A DNA stretch of 64,000 bases from Chromatiaceae bacterium. GTDB taxonomy: Bacteria; Pseudomonadota; Gammaproteobacteria; Chromatiales; Chromatiaceae. Position 1 is the first letter of the stretch. Each line of letters opens with the position of its first letter. The DNA lies in the NCBI GenBank assembly GCA_024235415.1, contig JACKML010000005.1, positions 1 to 64,000 of the forward strand, in the 5' to 3' direction. A model generated the notes under the pieces. It worked only from the letters and a program-made list of their open reading frames with translations, was not told where the DNA came from and did not search any database. The position numbers and the translations under genes were made by a program. Below, piece by piece: positions 42,759 to 50,770 of this stretch.

Positions 42759-43224
42759 AGGCTGAGCCCCTCCTTTTCGGTGGTGTCCGGGAGACCCCCG
42801 GCGATTTCAGGTCTTCCAATTGTAGCGGGCATGGCGTCCGCGACGCGGCTGAATCTCGTGCCCGTGTAGTGGGCCCCCGCGGACCGGTTGAACTCGCTGC
42901 ACGGATGGCGGTCCGACCGTTTTGTGGGCCGGTGTCGCGGCGCTGCCGATGTCGGCTGGGCATTTGTGATTTGCGTCACGTTTTGCGCAATCGGCCGGTT
43001 GTTGCGTCGCAGGTTGCCGCTGCAGTTTCTTCGCCAACGGTCGACTGTTGTATCAGGAGGCCAAATTGATGAAGCCGCGCGTTGTGCCGGGAACCGTCAG
43101 GCGGCGTGCGGTTGCCGGGCGAGAACCTCTTGCCACGGCCTTGATTAATTTAGGCTACTATAGTGAATAGGCATTGGTATCAATGCGTTATATTCGTTTT
43201 TTAGTCGTAAGCTCCAAGGAGAGC
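42759..43224. other. Non-coding stretch between lutA and a small ORF
   Basis: 466 bp in which I see no gene. It must hold the lutABC promoter (minus). Around 43140-43175 the plus strand turns AT-rich (TTGATTAATTTAGG then TACTATAGTG), a plausible promoter for the 43225 gene. No terminator or riboswitch recognised. Confidence 0.5.
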
Positions 43225-43410
43225 ATGATGTCGTTTGAAAATGAAGGCCTTCCAGCAACCTGGGAAGAAATAAAGGCCGCCTCCCGTAAGCTGGATTGGG
43301 GGGTCGATGAAGAAAAGACAGAGAAGCGTCTGGTTCGCGAATACCTGACGCACACCGATTGCGAAGACACCCGCGTGAAAGATCACCTGGCGATCCCCGG
43401 ATATAATTGA
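43225..43410 (+). CDS. Small hypothetical protein
   Basis: 61 residues from the ATG at 43225, preceded by AAGGAGAG at good distance. Acidic, hydrophilic and helical: LPATWEEIKAASRKLDWGVD, then KTEKRLVREYLTHTDCEDTR. No family recognised. The strong ribosome-binding site and AT-rich promoter-like stretch upstream support a real gene. Confidence 0.6.
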   Translation: MMSFENEGLPATWEEIKAASRKLDWGVDEEKTEKRLVREYLTHTDCEDTRVKDHLAIPGYN

Positions 43411-43496
43411 TCTGCCGGGTTGATGTCGCACAGGCCGGCGCCGCGTGTGCGGCGGCAGGGCGGTGCGACGCTGATGGGCGTCAAGCGCGCCGTTGG

Positions 43497-43643
43497 ACTG
43501 AGTGACTTCAAACCAGGAGTCACCTCACCAAGTACCGTACGTGCCTCGGTGCACGGGCGACTGTGCGAGCTGACAAGTCAGCAGGTTTGAGTTCGAATCG
43601 AGCAGGGCCGCAGCGCGTTCACGTGTTGCGGCCCTGCTCTTTA
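43497..43643 (+). ncRNA. Candidate structured RNA ending in a terminator
   Basis: A chain of hairpins: GTGACT with AGTCAC, CGTGC with GCACG, GCTGAC with GTCAGC, then a terminator. The GTTTGAGTTCGAATCGAGC part recalls a tRNA T-arm but does not pair properly, and no tRNA cloverleaf closes. It could be a small regulatory RNA, or the long 3' end of the 43225 transcript. Weak evidence. Confidence 0.3.
43600..43643 (+). terminator. Rho-independent terminator
   Basis: GAGCAGGGCCGCA (43600-43612) and TGCGGCCCTGCTC (43627-43639) form a perfect 13-bp stem with a 14-base loop, followed by TTTAT. It lies 24 bp before the DMT exporter and ends whatever is transcribed from 43225 or 43497. Confidence 0.85.
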
Positions 43644-43666
43644 TGCGTTGAGGCAGGGAGTTTGCG

Positions 43667-44614
43667 GTGCCCATCCCGGTCGCTTACCTGGGCGTGATCC
43701 TGATCTGGTCCACCACGCCGCTCGCGATAAAATGGAGTGCGGAAGGTGCGGGTCTGCTATTTGCGGTCACTGGCCGCATGGTTATCGGGCTTGCGGCCTG
43801 TCTGTTTCTGGTGGCGCTGTTGCGCCGCCGCATTGGCTGGCAGCGTCCGGCACTGCAGACGTACGTCGCCGCCGCGTTTGGCATGTGGGCATCTATGCTC
43901 TGCGTGTACTGGGGCGCCCGGCACATCCCTTCGGGCCTGGTATCCGTGATATTCGGCCTGACCCCGCTGTTCACCGGCTGGATGGCAGCGGTCTGGCTGC
44001 ATGAGCGGGTTTTCACCCTGTACCGTGTGCTCGGGATGATGCTGGGCATCGGCGGTCTGCTGGTGATATTCGCCCGGGCACCGGTGCTCGGTCCGCTGGC
44101 GCTGCCCGGCGTGGCCGCCGTGCTTGCCTCGGTGGCGCTGCACGCGGTCAGTGCCGTGTGGGTGAAGCGCGTCAACGCCCAGCTGCACCCGCTGGAGACG
44201 ACCACGGGCGCACTGATCATCGTCGTGCCCTTATACCTCCTGACCTGGTGGCTGGGCGGCGGCACCTGGCCATCGCACGTGCCGACGCGCGCTGTCGGCG
44301 CGATCGTCTACCTCGGCCTGCTCGGCTCGGTGGTCGGATTCGTTCTTTACTACTACGTCTTGCGCCACAGCCTGGCCAGTCGTGTCGCCTTGATCACCCT
44401 GGTGACACCGGTTCTGGCACTGTTGATCGGACATGCCTTGAATGCCGAGCAGGTCGGACTCAGGGTCTGGTTCGGCGCCGCGATGATCCTGTCAGGTCTG
44501 GCCAGTTACCAATGGGGCGATGCCTGGCGCGAGGGGCGCCTGAATGCGCGTGCCGCTGAACGCGCTCAGCGGCCGTCAGTCATCAAGCCTTCGGGTCGCC
44601 TGAGCGGGCCATGA
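43667..44614 (+). CDS. DMT-superfamily (EamA) transporter
   Basis: 315 residues from a GTG start at 43667. Ten hydrophobic segments arranged as two EamA repeats: LGVILIWSTTPLAIKWSAEG, RHIPSGLVSVIFGLTPLFTG in the first half; VSAVWVKRVNAQLHPLETTT, YLGLLGSVVGFVLYYYVLRH in the second. Exports or imports small metabolites across the inner membrane; substrate unknown. The 3' end overlaps the small DUF3149 gene by 32 bp in convergent orientation. Confidence 0.88.
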   Translation: MPIPVAYLGVILIWSTTPLAIKWSAEGAGLLFAVTGRMVIGLAACLFLVALLRRRIGWQRPALQTYVAAAFGMWASMLCVYWGARHIPSGLVSVIFGLTPLFTGWMAAVWLHERVFTLYRVLGMMLGIGGLLVIFARAPVLGPLALPGVAAVLASVALHAVSAVWVKRVNAQLHPLETTTGALIIVVPLYLLTWWLGGGTWPSHVPTRAVGAIVYLGLLGSVVGFVLYYYVLRHSLASRVALITLVTPVLALLIGHALNAEQVGLRVWFGAAMILSGLASYQWGDAWREGRLNARAAERAQRPSVIKPSGRLSGP

Positions 44615-44726
44615 AGAACACGATGAAGAACAGCGCTATGACAATGATAAAAGCAATCACGCCAAACGAAAGGATCCCCACCCAATCGGAAAATAGCTCG
44701 GCAAACAGTTCCACGAAGGCCTCCAT
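44583..44726 (-). CDS. DUF3149-like small membrane protein
   Basis: 47 residues, easily missed. MEAFVELFAELFSDWVGIL is followed by one long transmembrane segment (SFGVIAFIIVIALFFIVFFM) and a short polar end ARSGDPKA. The size and the LFSDWVGILSF block match DUF3149, a single-span membrane family of unknown role. Two adjacent stop codons close it. It is the only protein explanation for this stretch, which continues the minus-strand genes beyond it. Confidence 0.7.
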   Translation of the reverse strand: MEAFVELFAELFSDWVGILSFGVIAFIIVIALFFIVFFMARSGDPKA

Positions 44727-44820
44727 GTTTTGCGATCAAACACGGTTAGATACTAAGCCGGGCGAGGCCGGGTTGCGCTGATCCCGGTCAACGCCCGGTT
44801 TTTTTCCCGGATTGGCTTGC

Positions 44821-45123
44821 TCAGCGTGGCGGCATTCCGGGCTGGCCGCCCTGCTGTTGCATCCGCTGCTGCATCTCCTGGATGCGCGCTTTCATTTCGT
44901 CGTTGAAGGCCTTGACCTCGGCCTGGTCGAGGTCACCGTTCTTGTCGCGGTCCATGTGATCGAACTGTGCCTCGGTCGGCTGCAGAAACTCCGCCTTGCT
45001 CACCCGGCCGTCCTTGTTGGTATCGAACTGCTGGAAGAATATCTCCTCCAGATTGGGCATTTGCGGCTGTTGTGCCAGAACTGGGGCGCTGAGGGTGACG
45101 AGTGCAATGACGATTCTTTTCAC
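44821..45123 (-). CDS. Secreted EF-hand calcium-binding protein
   Basis: 100 residues: signal peptide (MKRIVIALVTLSAPVLA), two EF-hand loops (DTNKDGRVSKAEF and DRDKNGDLDQAEV) and a Gln/Met-rich C-terminal tail (QEMQQRMQQQGGQPGMPPR). Expected in the periplasm, probably binding Ca2+. A similar short EF-hand protein is at 58542. Gene stands alone; function unknown. Confidence 0.82.
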   Translation of the reverse strand: MKRIVIALVTLSAPVLAQQPQMPNLEEIFFQQFDTNKDGRVSKAEFLQPTEAQFDHMDRDKNGDLDQAEVKAFNDEMKARIQEMQQRMQQQGGQPGMPPR

Positions 45124-45173
45124 GTACTAAGGTCTCCTGGTGGGTCGGCCCGGAAGGCGCCGGGCATGGCCGA

Positions 45174-45536
45174 TTATTCAGTGCTTCTTTGTCGTTTGGC
45201 GAGCTGCGCAAGTGTTTCGGATTGCGCGGTTGCGATGGCGTGCTCCAGTTGCTCCAGCTGGTTGGCTGTGAGCGGCGGGCCTATGCCCGCTGCAGCAGCC
45301 ATGCAGGACGCTGCGAACTCGACCAGAGTGGCCTCGAACAGGTGACCGGGGAGCGAGTCAGGCAGCAAGTTGACGATCACCTGGCCGCTGTCGTCGAGTA
45401 TGTCGACCTGCGCCGAACGCGGTACCAGGCGCTGTGTTTCGTCCGACTCGCCTGCCGCCATCAGCGCGGAAATCTTGCGGTAGGTTTCACCCTGGTATCG
45501 GAAGCGTGTGCCGGGGCGCAGCAGATGAAATTTCAT
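45174..45536 (-). CDS. Hypothetical protein
   Basis: 120 residues from the ATG at 45536. N-terminal small beta domain (MKFHLLRPGTRFRYQGETYR, LVPRSAQVDILDD) and a helical C-terminus (LTANQLEQLEHAIATAQSET). Soluble. Not recognised. It lies 50 bp upstream of the EF-hand gene on the same strand and may share its transcript. Confidence 0.6.
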   Translation of the reverse strand: MKFHLLRPGTRFRYQGETYRKISALMAAGESDETQRLVPRSAQVDILDDSGQVIVNLLPDSLPGHLFEATLVEFAASCMAAAAGIGPPLTANQLEQLEHAIATAQSETLAQLAKRQRSTE

Positions 45537-45667
45537 TCGGGAATCCCCTTTTTCCACCGTGCCACCTTGCGGAGGGGGCTGCCCCAGGTGGGTGGGCGCG
45601 CCTAGTCTAAGCTGATAAAGAGTGCGATGGAAGATTCGCTGAAGGCACTGTTTCGGGCGGCATCACC

Positions 45668-46109
45668 ATGTTTGAAAACGTGTTCTTTCAGATCGGTGCA
45701 ATCCTCGGCCTGGCTTCGCTCGGCGGCGTTCTCGCCGGAAATCTCCGATTCGGCCGAATTGCATATCGCGCATGCCTGGGAATCGGTGACCGAGAACATG
45801 ATTCGGGTGTTCGGCAGTGAATTGTCGGAAAGTGCCGCTGCGACCAATATCGACCGGGGCAGCGTGACCACGGCGTTCGACTTGGACAGTTGAGCGGCAA
45901 CCTGCGCCGGGGAGATGCGCAATGTCATCCTGGCGTTGGCGACCAAGCTCAAGGTGGATCTGGTCGTAATGGGGACGGTGGGCCGCACCGGTATCCCGGG
46001 GCTGATCATCGGTAACACGGCTGAGGTGATCCTCAACAACATCGCCTGTGGTGTGCTGGCGGTCAAACCGGCAGGCTTTTTATCGCCCGTGCAGTTGTCG
46101 TCCCGCTAG
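45668..46109 (+). pseudogene. Relic of a cation/proton antiporter joined to a universal-stress protein
   Basis: From the ATG at 45668 the frame reads FENVFFQIGAILGLASLGGV, the first helix of CPA2 (KefB-like) antiporters, then breaks. In a second frame ELHIAHAWESVTENMIRVFG and in a third KVDLVVMGTVGRTGIPGLII with NTAEVILNNIACGVLAVKPA follow; these are the middle and end of a UspA-type protein with its ATP-binding GXXG loop. Frameshifts and missing segments separate the pieces. So an antiporter-usp pair has collapsed by deletions; no piece can be functional on its own. Confidence 0.7.
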
Positions 46110-46144
46110 CGCCTTCGTGACGGGTGTCGAATGTGATCGATCCG

Positions 46145-46537
46145 CTACTGCAGACAGGGGTAGGCGTCCCTCAGTGCCTCCACGACGACCTGCGCAGCCG
46201 GGCGATCAAGGTCGGCACCACGGCGTCCGGCATAGCGGATGTAGTTGTCCGTGAATTGACGCGCCCGTTCACTGGGCGGAGGACAGATGTCGCCCAGAGC
46301 GCGCGGATCCACACGCATCGCCAGGCGGATAGCCTCTTCGACACCACTGACGAAGCCGGAACAGTATCTTTGCCGTTGGCGGCCGCGGTCGGTCAGGGCG
46401 CCCGATGCGCAATAGACCAGCAACTCCCGGGCACTGAGTTGTTGTGGAAAATAGGCCTCCGTCTCGGCAATCGGGTCCTGTGCCATGGCGGCGTTCGCCA
46501 CCAGCATCGTCGTGAGGAGGATGCCAAGCCGAGTCAT
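46145..46537 (-). CDS. Rap1a/Tai-domain exported protein
   Basis: 130 residues from the ATG at 46537 with a signal peptide (MTRLGILLTTMLVANAAMA). The mature part shows the Rap1a/Tai pattern: ELLVYCASGA, RYCSGFVSGVEEAIRL, DICPPP and VVVEALRDAYPC, with four cysteines that likely form disulfides. The family includes type VI effector-immunity proteins, but many chromosomal members are stand-alone, as here: no T6SS effector is nearby. Periplasmic. Confidence 0.75.
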   Translation of the reverse strand: MTRLGILLTTMLVANAAMAQDPIAETEAYFPQQLSARELLVYCASGALTDRGRQRQRYCSGFVSGVEEAIRLAMRVDPRALGDICPPPSERARQFTDNYIRYAGRRGADLDRPAAQVVVEALRDAYPCLQ

Positions 46538-46788
46538 CGTCTGTCTCCCGATGGCAGGTCGCTGCATCGCAGCGGCTGCCTTCACTTTTTAACGTAGCAC
46601 AGGTTCGGTCAGTGACTCTTGCAGACATTGACGCGGATGTTCCGCGCCTGGTTCGCTACCTGGGACGAAAGTGCGGGCGCGCAGCAAACCTGTTGTCGCC
46701 GGCACAGAACCGGTATCTTGGCCGGCCGGCAGCGACGGCTGCCCGCGAAGCCACACCCAGTCAATTTCGATGTCGGAAGAAGCGCCCC

Positions 46789-47499
46789 ATGAGACTCGAT
46801 CGTTTCGTCAGCCAGGCCGCCGGGATATCGCGTCGCCAGGCACGTATCCTCATTCAACGCGGCCGGATCCATGTCGACGGCGACACGGTCAAGGATTTCG
46901 CACGGCATGTGGGAGCGGGCGAGCGGGTGGAGCGAGGCGGAGAGTCGCTCGAATTGCCCCGGCCTGTCTACCTGATGCTGAACAAGCCTTGTGGACTGCT
47001 GAGCGCGACCACTGACAGTCACCAGCCCACGGTAATGACCCGGCTGCCGGAAGCACTCGCCGCCCGCGTGCATCTGGTCGGCAGGTTGGACAAGGAGACC
47101 AGCGGCCTGTTGCTGTTGACCGATGACGGCGCATGGTCACACCGCGTGACCTCACCCAATCACCAGTGCGCAAAAACCTACCTGGCGGAGCTTGCCGAAC
47201 CGTTGGTGGCAGATGCCGAAGAACGCTTGCGGCAGGGCCTGATGTTGCGCAGCGAAAAATCGGTGACGCGACCTGCGGAATTGACGCGCCTGGATGCCAC
47301 GCATGTGCGCCTGAGCGTCATGGAAGGCCGTTACCACCAGGTACGACGCATGTTCGCAGCGCTCGGCAACCGGGTCCTTGCGCTGCATCGTGAGCGGATC
47401 GGTGGCCTGGTGCTGGATCCGTCTCTACAGCCAGGCGACTGGCGGCACCTGACAGCGACTGAATGTGAGGCCGTGCTGATGTGCGAGATCATCGACTAG
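46789..47499 (+). CDS. rsuA: 16S rRNA pseudouridine synthase RsuA-type
   Basis: 236 residues from the ATG at 46789. N-terminal S4 RNA-binding domain (RLDRFVSQAAGISRRQARIL) followed by a pseudouridine synthase domain with VGRLDKETSGLLLLTDDG (catalytic aspartate), KTYLAELAEPL and VMEGRYHQVRRMFAALGN. RsuA makes pseudouridine 516 in 16S rRNA. RluE/RluF relatives share these motifs; overall size and the S4 domain favour RsuA. Confidence 0.88.
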   Translation: MRLDRFVSQAAGISRRQARILIQRGRIHVDGDTVKDFARHVGAGERVERGGESLELPRPVYLMLNKPCGLLSATTDSHQPTVMTRLPEALAARVHLVGRLDKETSGLLLLTDDGAWSHRVTSPNHQCAKTYLAELAEPLVADAEERLRQGLMLRSEKSVTRPAELTRLDATHVRLSVMEGRYHQVRRMFAALGNRVLALHRERIGGLVLDPSLQPGDWRHLTATECEAVLMCEIID

Positions 47500-47573
47500 A
47501 ATCACAAAGACGCGAATGGTTTTTTGGGTCTGCTGCCGGCACCGTGCCGGCGGCGCGACGATTTGGCGAAATC

Positions 47574-48014
47574 ATGCATCGTGTGAAGTCACCACCGATT
47601 GAGAGGCGTTTCATCCGGCACCCGTCGCGGATGCCGATCCGGTTCGATCTGCAGGGCGACCGGACGTGTTGCGACGAACGCCTGTGCAATGTCAGCGAGG
47701 GCGGCCTGTGTTTTGTTACCAAGGTGATGCTCGATACCGGGCTTGCGATACGCGTGACCATCCCGGTGCTGGGCGAGCAGTTCGCGGTTGACGGTATTGT
47801 CGCCTGGTGTCGGCCGGTAGTGGGTGGGTACGAGGTCGGGGTACGCTTTGTCTCGCAGCAGGATCGCTTCAGCGTACGTATGGTCGAGCAGCTTTGTTAC
47901 ATCGAAGATTACCGTCTGCAGGCCGAACGCGAGGAAGGGCGCCATCTGACCAGTGAGCAGGCCGCGGAAGAATGGATCGAACGGTTTGCCGACCGTTTTC
48001 CGGGGCTGCACTGA
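47574..48014 (+). CDS. PilZ-domain protein
   Basis: 146 residues from the ATG at 47574. ERRFIRHPSRMPI gives the RXXXR motif and LCNVSEGGLCFV the (D/N)XSXXG motif of c-di-GMP binding; GIVAWCRPVVGGYEVGVRF is the typical late strand. A helical C-terminal extension of about 40 residues follows. It lies 75 bp after rsuA on the same strand and converges with fpr. Confidence 0.83.
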   Translation: MHRVKSPPIERRFIRHPSRMPIRFDLQGDRTCCDERLCNVSEGGLCFVTKVMLDTGLAIRVTIPVLGEQFAVDGIVAWCRPVVGGYEVGVRFVSQQDRFSVRMVEQLCYIEDYRLQAEREEGRHLTSEQAAEEWIERFADRFPGLH

Positions 48015-48031
48015 GCCATCTCGCGGATAAC

Positions 48032-48778
48032 TCAGTGGTATTTCTCGGTGCTGATATGTCCGGGTTCACGGCGCCGGTGGCGGCGTAGCCCCCGTTCCTC
48101 GAGCATGCTCACCGCGTCGGTGATCATCTCGGAATGCCCGCAAAGCATGACGTGGCTGCGCGCCGGATCAAGGGCGAAGCCGACATGTCGTTCGAGCCGG
48201 CCGTCGGCCAGTGTCTCGGGGATGCGGCACTGGAATGCGCCATCCAAAGGCTCGCCGGTAACATAGGGCACGAAATGAAACCGATCGGGGTGCTCCCGCT
48301 GCAGGCGCTCGATCAGGTCGCAGTATCCAAGGTTTTCACGACGTCTTACACCGTAACCGAGCACGATTTTGTTGAAGCGCTGCCAGGGTTCGGCCGTCTG
48401 CAACATGGACAGAAAAGGTCCTACCCCGGTGCCGGTCGCCAGCATCCACAGGTCCTGCGTGTGATTCGGGACCTCAGCCAGCGTCAGGAAGCCATTGGCC
48501 GCGTCCGTCAGCCACAGTGCGTCACCGGCCTCCAGCGCAGCGAGCCGACTGCTCAGCGGCCCCTCGGGTACGATGTTGAAAAAGATCTCGAGCACCGGTT
48601 CGTGCGGCGGGTTGACCAGAGAATAGGGCCTGCCGACTCGCTGGTCATCGAGATCGACCCCTACGCGGATAAACTGTCCGGCGACAAACGCCGGCCCCTC
48701 GGCGCGGATTGCCAGGGAAAAATGCGTGTCGTTCCAGCGCGTCTTGCGCACCACCCTACCACTGAGCCATTGCGCCAT
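48032..48778 (-). CDS. fpr: Ferredoxin--NADP+ reductase
   Basis: 248 residues. FAD-binding domain with RVGRPYSLVNPPHEPVLEIF (RXYS motif) and NADP domain with WMLATGTGVGPFLSMLQTAE, VLGYGVRRRENLGY and SHVMLCGHSEMITDAV. It matches the bacterial Fpr subclass. The C-terminus (RRHRRREPGHISTEKYH) agrees with the family's usual ...GHITTERYW-like end. It moves electrons between NADPH and ferredoxin or flavodoxin, for example in oxidative-stress repair and iron-sulfur cluster work. Confidence 0.92.
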   Translation of the reverse strand: MAQWLSGRVVRKTRWNDTHFSLAIRAEGPAFVAGQFIRVGVDLDDQRVGRPYSLVNPPHEPVLEIFFNIVPEGPLSSRLAALEAGDALWLTDAANGFLTLAEVPNHTQDLWMLATGTGVGPFLSMLQTAEPWQRFNKIVLGYGVRRRENLGYCDLIERLQREHPDRFHFVPYVTGEPLDGAFQCRIPETLADGRLERHVGFALDPARSHVMLCGHSEMITDAVSMLEERGLRRHRRREPGHISTEKYH

Positions 48779-48953
48779 CGATCACCCCTGTCGCCGCAGC
48801 GTCGGTGCTGTTGAATCGTTAAACTAGTGTCGTGGCGCGCGAAAGCAACCCGGACGGGAATCGGGTATTGCAGGCATGAAGGCTCGCGCTCGGCCTTTGC
48901 CATCGTGACATGGCAAACTGCGACACAGGCGACCAGGCAGACGAGGAGGACGC

Positions 48954-49418
48954 GTGAACGGGACGAAGGGAGGCATGCTTGTTCTGCTCGGGGCTGTCGT
49001 GCTGGCGGTGGCCGGTTTCCTGGGCGCGCGTTATTGGCAGGGCATGCAGGACCACTTCACGCGCATTGCCGTGCCTTCGGGTTGCGACCTGCGCGCCGGA
49101 CCCTGTGCGCTGCAGGTTGGCGGTGGATCGGTGACGCTGGCAATCACGCCTTCGCAGATCCCGTTGATGCAGCCGCTGCGTCTGTCCGTCGTGATCGCGG
49201 GTCTGACTGCGCGCGAAATCGGCGTCGAGATCCGCGGCCTCAACATGGACATGGGTCTGAACCGCACGCTGCTGACCCCGGTCGCAGATGGCCGCTGGGA
49301 GGGCGAAACCATCCTGCCACTGTGCAGTCAAAGGCGAATGGAGTGGGAGGCCGCGGTGCTACTGCGCGCAGACCAGCGCCTGGAGGTGCCGTTCCGCTTC
49401 CATACCGAGCGCCCCTGA
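48954..49418 (+). CDS. Hypothetical membrane-anchored periplasmic protein
   Basis: 154 residues from a GTG at 48954 behind GGAGGACGC; an ATG seven codons in is an alternative. One N-terminal hydrophobic helix (about 8-26) anchors a beta-rich domain with two cysteines (SGCDLRAGPC) and GLNMDMGLNRTLLTPV, which recalls FixH/YtkA-like periplasmic folds. It is followed by two cytochrome c genes, so a link to respiratory-chain assembly or copper handling is conceivable, but I do not recognise it firmly. Confidence 0.6.
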   Translation: MNGTKGGMLVLLGAVVLAVAGFLGARYWQGMQDHFTRIAVPSGCDLRAGPCALQVGGGSVTLAITPSQIPLMQPLRLSVVIAGLTAREIGVEIRGLNMDMGLNRTLLTPVADGRWEGETILPLCSQRRMEWEAAVLLRADQRLEVPFRFHTERP

Positions 49419-49557
49419 TGCTGTGCGGGTCGGTTGCGCCGAGTTTGCCGGTTTAAGCAGGTTCTGATATAAACGCGTGCCGAAATCATGCAGACCGGCC
49501 CTGTCCCGTGTGGGTAAAAACACAAACTGGCGCTGGATTAGTCTGGAGATGCTCGTG

Positions 49558-49866
49558 ATGAAGATGACCATTATTGCCGTTGTGGCACTTGGATTGACGG
49601 CCTCGTTCGGAGTTGCCGCCGCCGGTGATGCGGCTGCCGGCAAGCTCAAGTTCGCAGTCTGCGCAGGCTGTCACGGCCCAACCGGCGCTGGAAACGAGGC
49701 GCTGAAATACCCCAAACTCGCAGGCCGCGATGCTGCGTTTGTCAGCGAACAATTGCGCGCTTTCAAGTCGGGTGCGCGCGATAATGCCACGATGAAGGCG
49801 ATGACGGCCGGTCTCAATGAGGCCGATATAGACAACGTGGCTGCCTACGTCGCCACCCTGAAATAG
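49558..49866 (+). CDS. Mono-haem cytochrome c (class I)
   Basis: 102 residues from the ATG at 49558. Signal peptide (IIAVVALGLTASFGVAAA), haem motif CAGCH, the GNEALKYPKLAGRDAAFVSE block, and ATMKAMTAGLNEADIDNVAA containing the axial methionine. It resembles c5/c553-like and c4-half cytochromes. Periplasmic electron carrier, probably between the bc1 complex or sulfur oxidation enzymes and a terminal oxidase. Followed 77 bp later by a di-haem cytochrome. Confidence 0.9.
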   Translation: MKMTIIAVVALGLTASFGVAAAGDAAAGKLKFAVCAGCHGPTGAGNEALKYPKLAGRDAAFVSEQLRAFKSGARDNATMKAMTAGLNEADIDNVAAYVATLK

Positions 49867-49943
49867 ATATTCCGCGATCGCCAGGTCCGGTCCCGTGCAG
49901 GTGCCGATCCGGGCGTCCACTCCACCGCAGTCGGATGACAGAA

Positions 49944-50546
49944 ATGAAGAAATTGTTGATTGCCTCCATCGCCAGTCTTGCCCTGTTCGGAACGGCCTCT
50001 GCCGCCGGAGACATCGAGGCCGGCAAGACGAAATCTGCCATGTGTATGGCATGCCACGGCGCGGACGGCATCAGTCCGGCACCGAATTTCCCCAAGCTGG
50101 CGGGTCAGCATGCTGACTACATCGTCAAGCAGCTCAAGGAATTCAAGGCGGGCGAGCGAGTCGATGCGACGATGAACGGTATGACGGCGGCGCTCAGCGA
50201 GCAGGATATGGCCGACCTGGGTGCATTCTACGCCAGCCAGAAGCGTGGCGGCGGCAAAGCGGCCGAGGACAAGGTCGAGGCCGGCCAGACCATTTACCGC
50301 GCAGGCAACATGGCGAGTGGCGTCACTGCCTGCGTGGCCTGTCACGGCCCGAACGGCGGTGGCAACCCGATGGCCAGGTTCCCGGGTCTCAGCGGGCAGC
50401 ACGCTGACTATACGGCGCTGCAGCTGAAGAATTTCCGTAGCGGTGTCCGCGCCAACGACGCCGGCTCAATGATGCGCGGCATTGCCAAGAAGATGACCGA
50501 TGCCGAAATCGAAGCGGTGGCCCAGTACATCCAGGGTCTGCATTGA
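49944..50546 (+). CDS. Di-haem cytochrome c4-like protein
   Basis: 200 residues from the ATG at 49944. Signal peptide (LLIASIASLALFGTASA) and two similar class I domains with haem motifs CMACH (about residue 36) and CVACH (about residue 133). Each is followed by PNFPKLAGQHADYIVKQL or ARFPGLSGQHADYTALQL and a methionine ligand region (ATMNGMTAAL, GSMMRGIAKKM). The internal duplication is characteristic of cytochrome c4, a periplasmic carrier to cbb3-type oxidases. Ends at a strong terminator. Confidence 0.92.
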   Translation: MKKLLIASIASLALFGTASAAGDIEAGKTKSAMCMACHGADGISPAPNFPKLAGQHADYIVKQLKEFKAGERVDATMNGMTAALSEQDMADLGAFYASQKRGGGKAAEDKVEAGQTIYRAGNMASGVTACVACHGPNGGGNPMARFPGLSGQHADYTALQLKNFRSGVRANDAGSMMRGIAKKMTDAEIEAVAQYIQGLH

Positions 50547-50568
50547 TCGGTACCGCCGGGTGCGCGAG

Positions 50569-50593
50569 AGGGCGGCTTCGGCCGCCCTTTTTT
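50569..50593 (+). terminator. Rho-independent terminator after cytochrome c4
   Basis: AGGGCGGC, TTCG, GCCGCCCT followed by TTTTTG: an 8-bp GC stem closed by a stable TTCG tetraloop with a T-tract. It lies 23 bp after the cytochrome stop. Confidence 0.9.
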
Positions 50594-50770
50594 GTGCGCG
50601 CGAAGCCTGCAATCCCGGACTGAGACGTGGCCAGCACGGTGCGGCGTCGATTCCCGGTTGCAGTGGGTCGTGCGCCGGGCAAAAATGCCGCCAACGATCT
50701 AATCAGCCACTGAACTCACGGGGCGGTATTCGGTCTGACAGGCGGTACCCTGACCTAACGGAGCATTAGC

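Noticed and set aside
43530..43640. A possible tRNA (T-loop-like TTCGAATC; TTCAAACC resembling a TCA anticodon loop)
   Set aside because: No acceptor or T stem pairs around it and no cloverleaf closes, so it is kept only as a weak candidate RNA.
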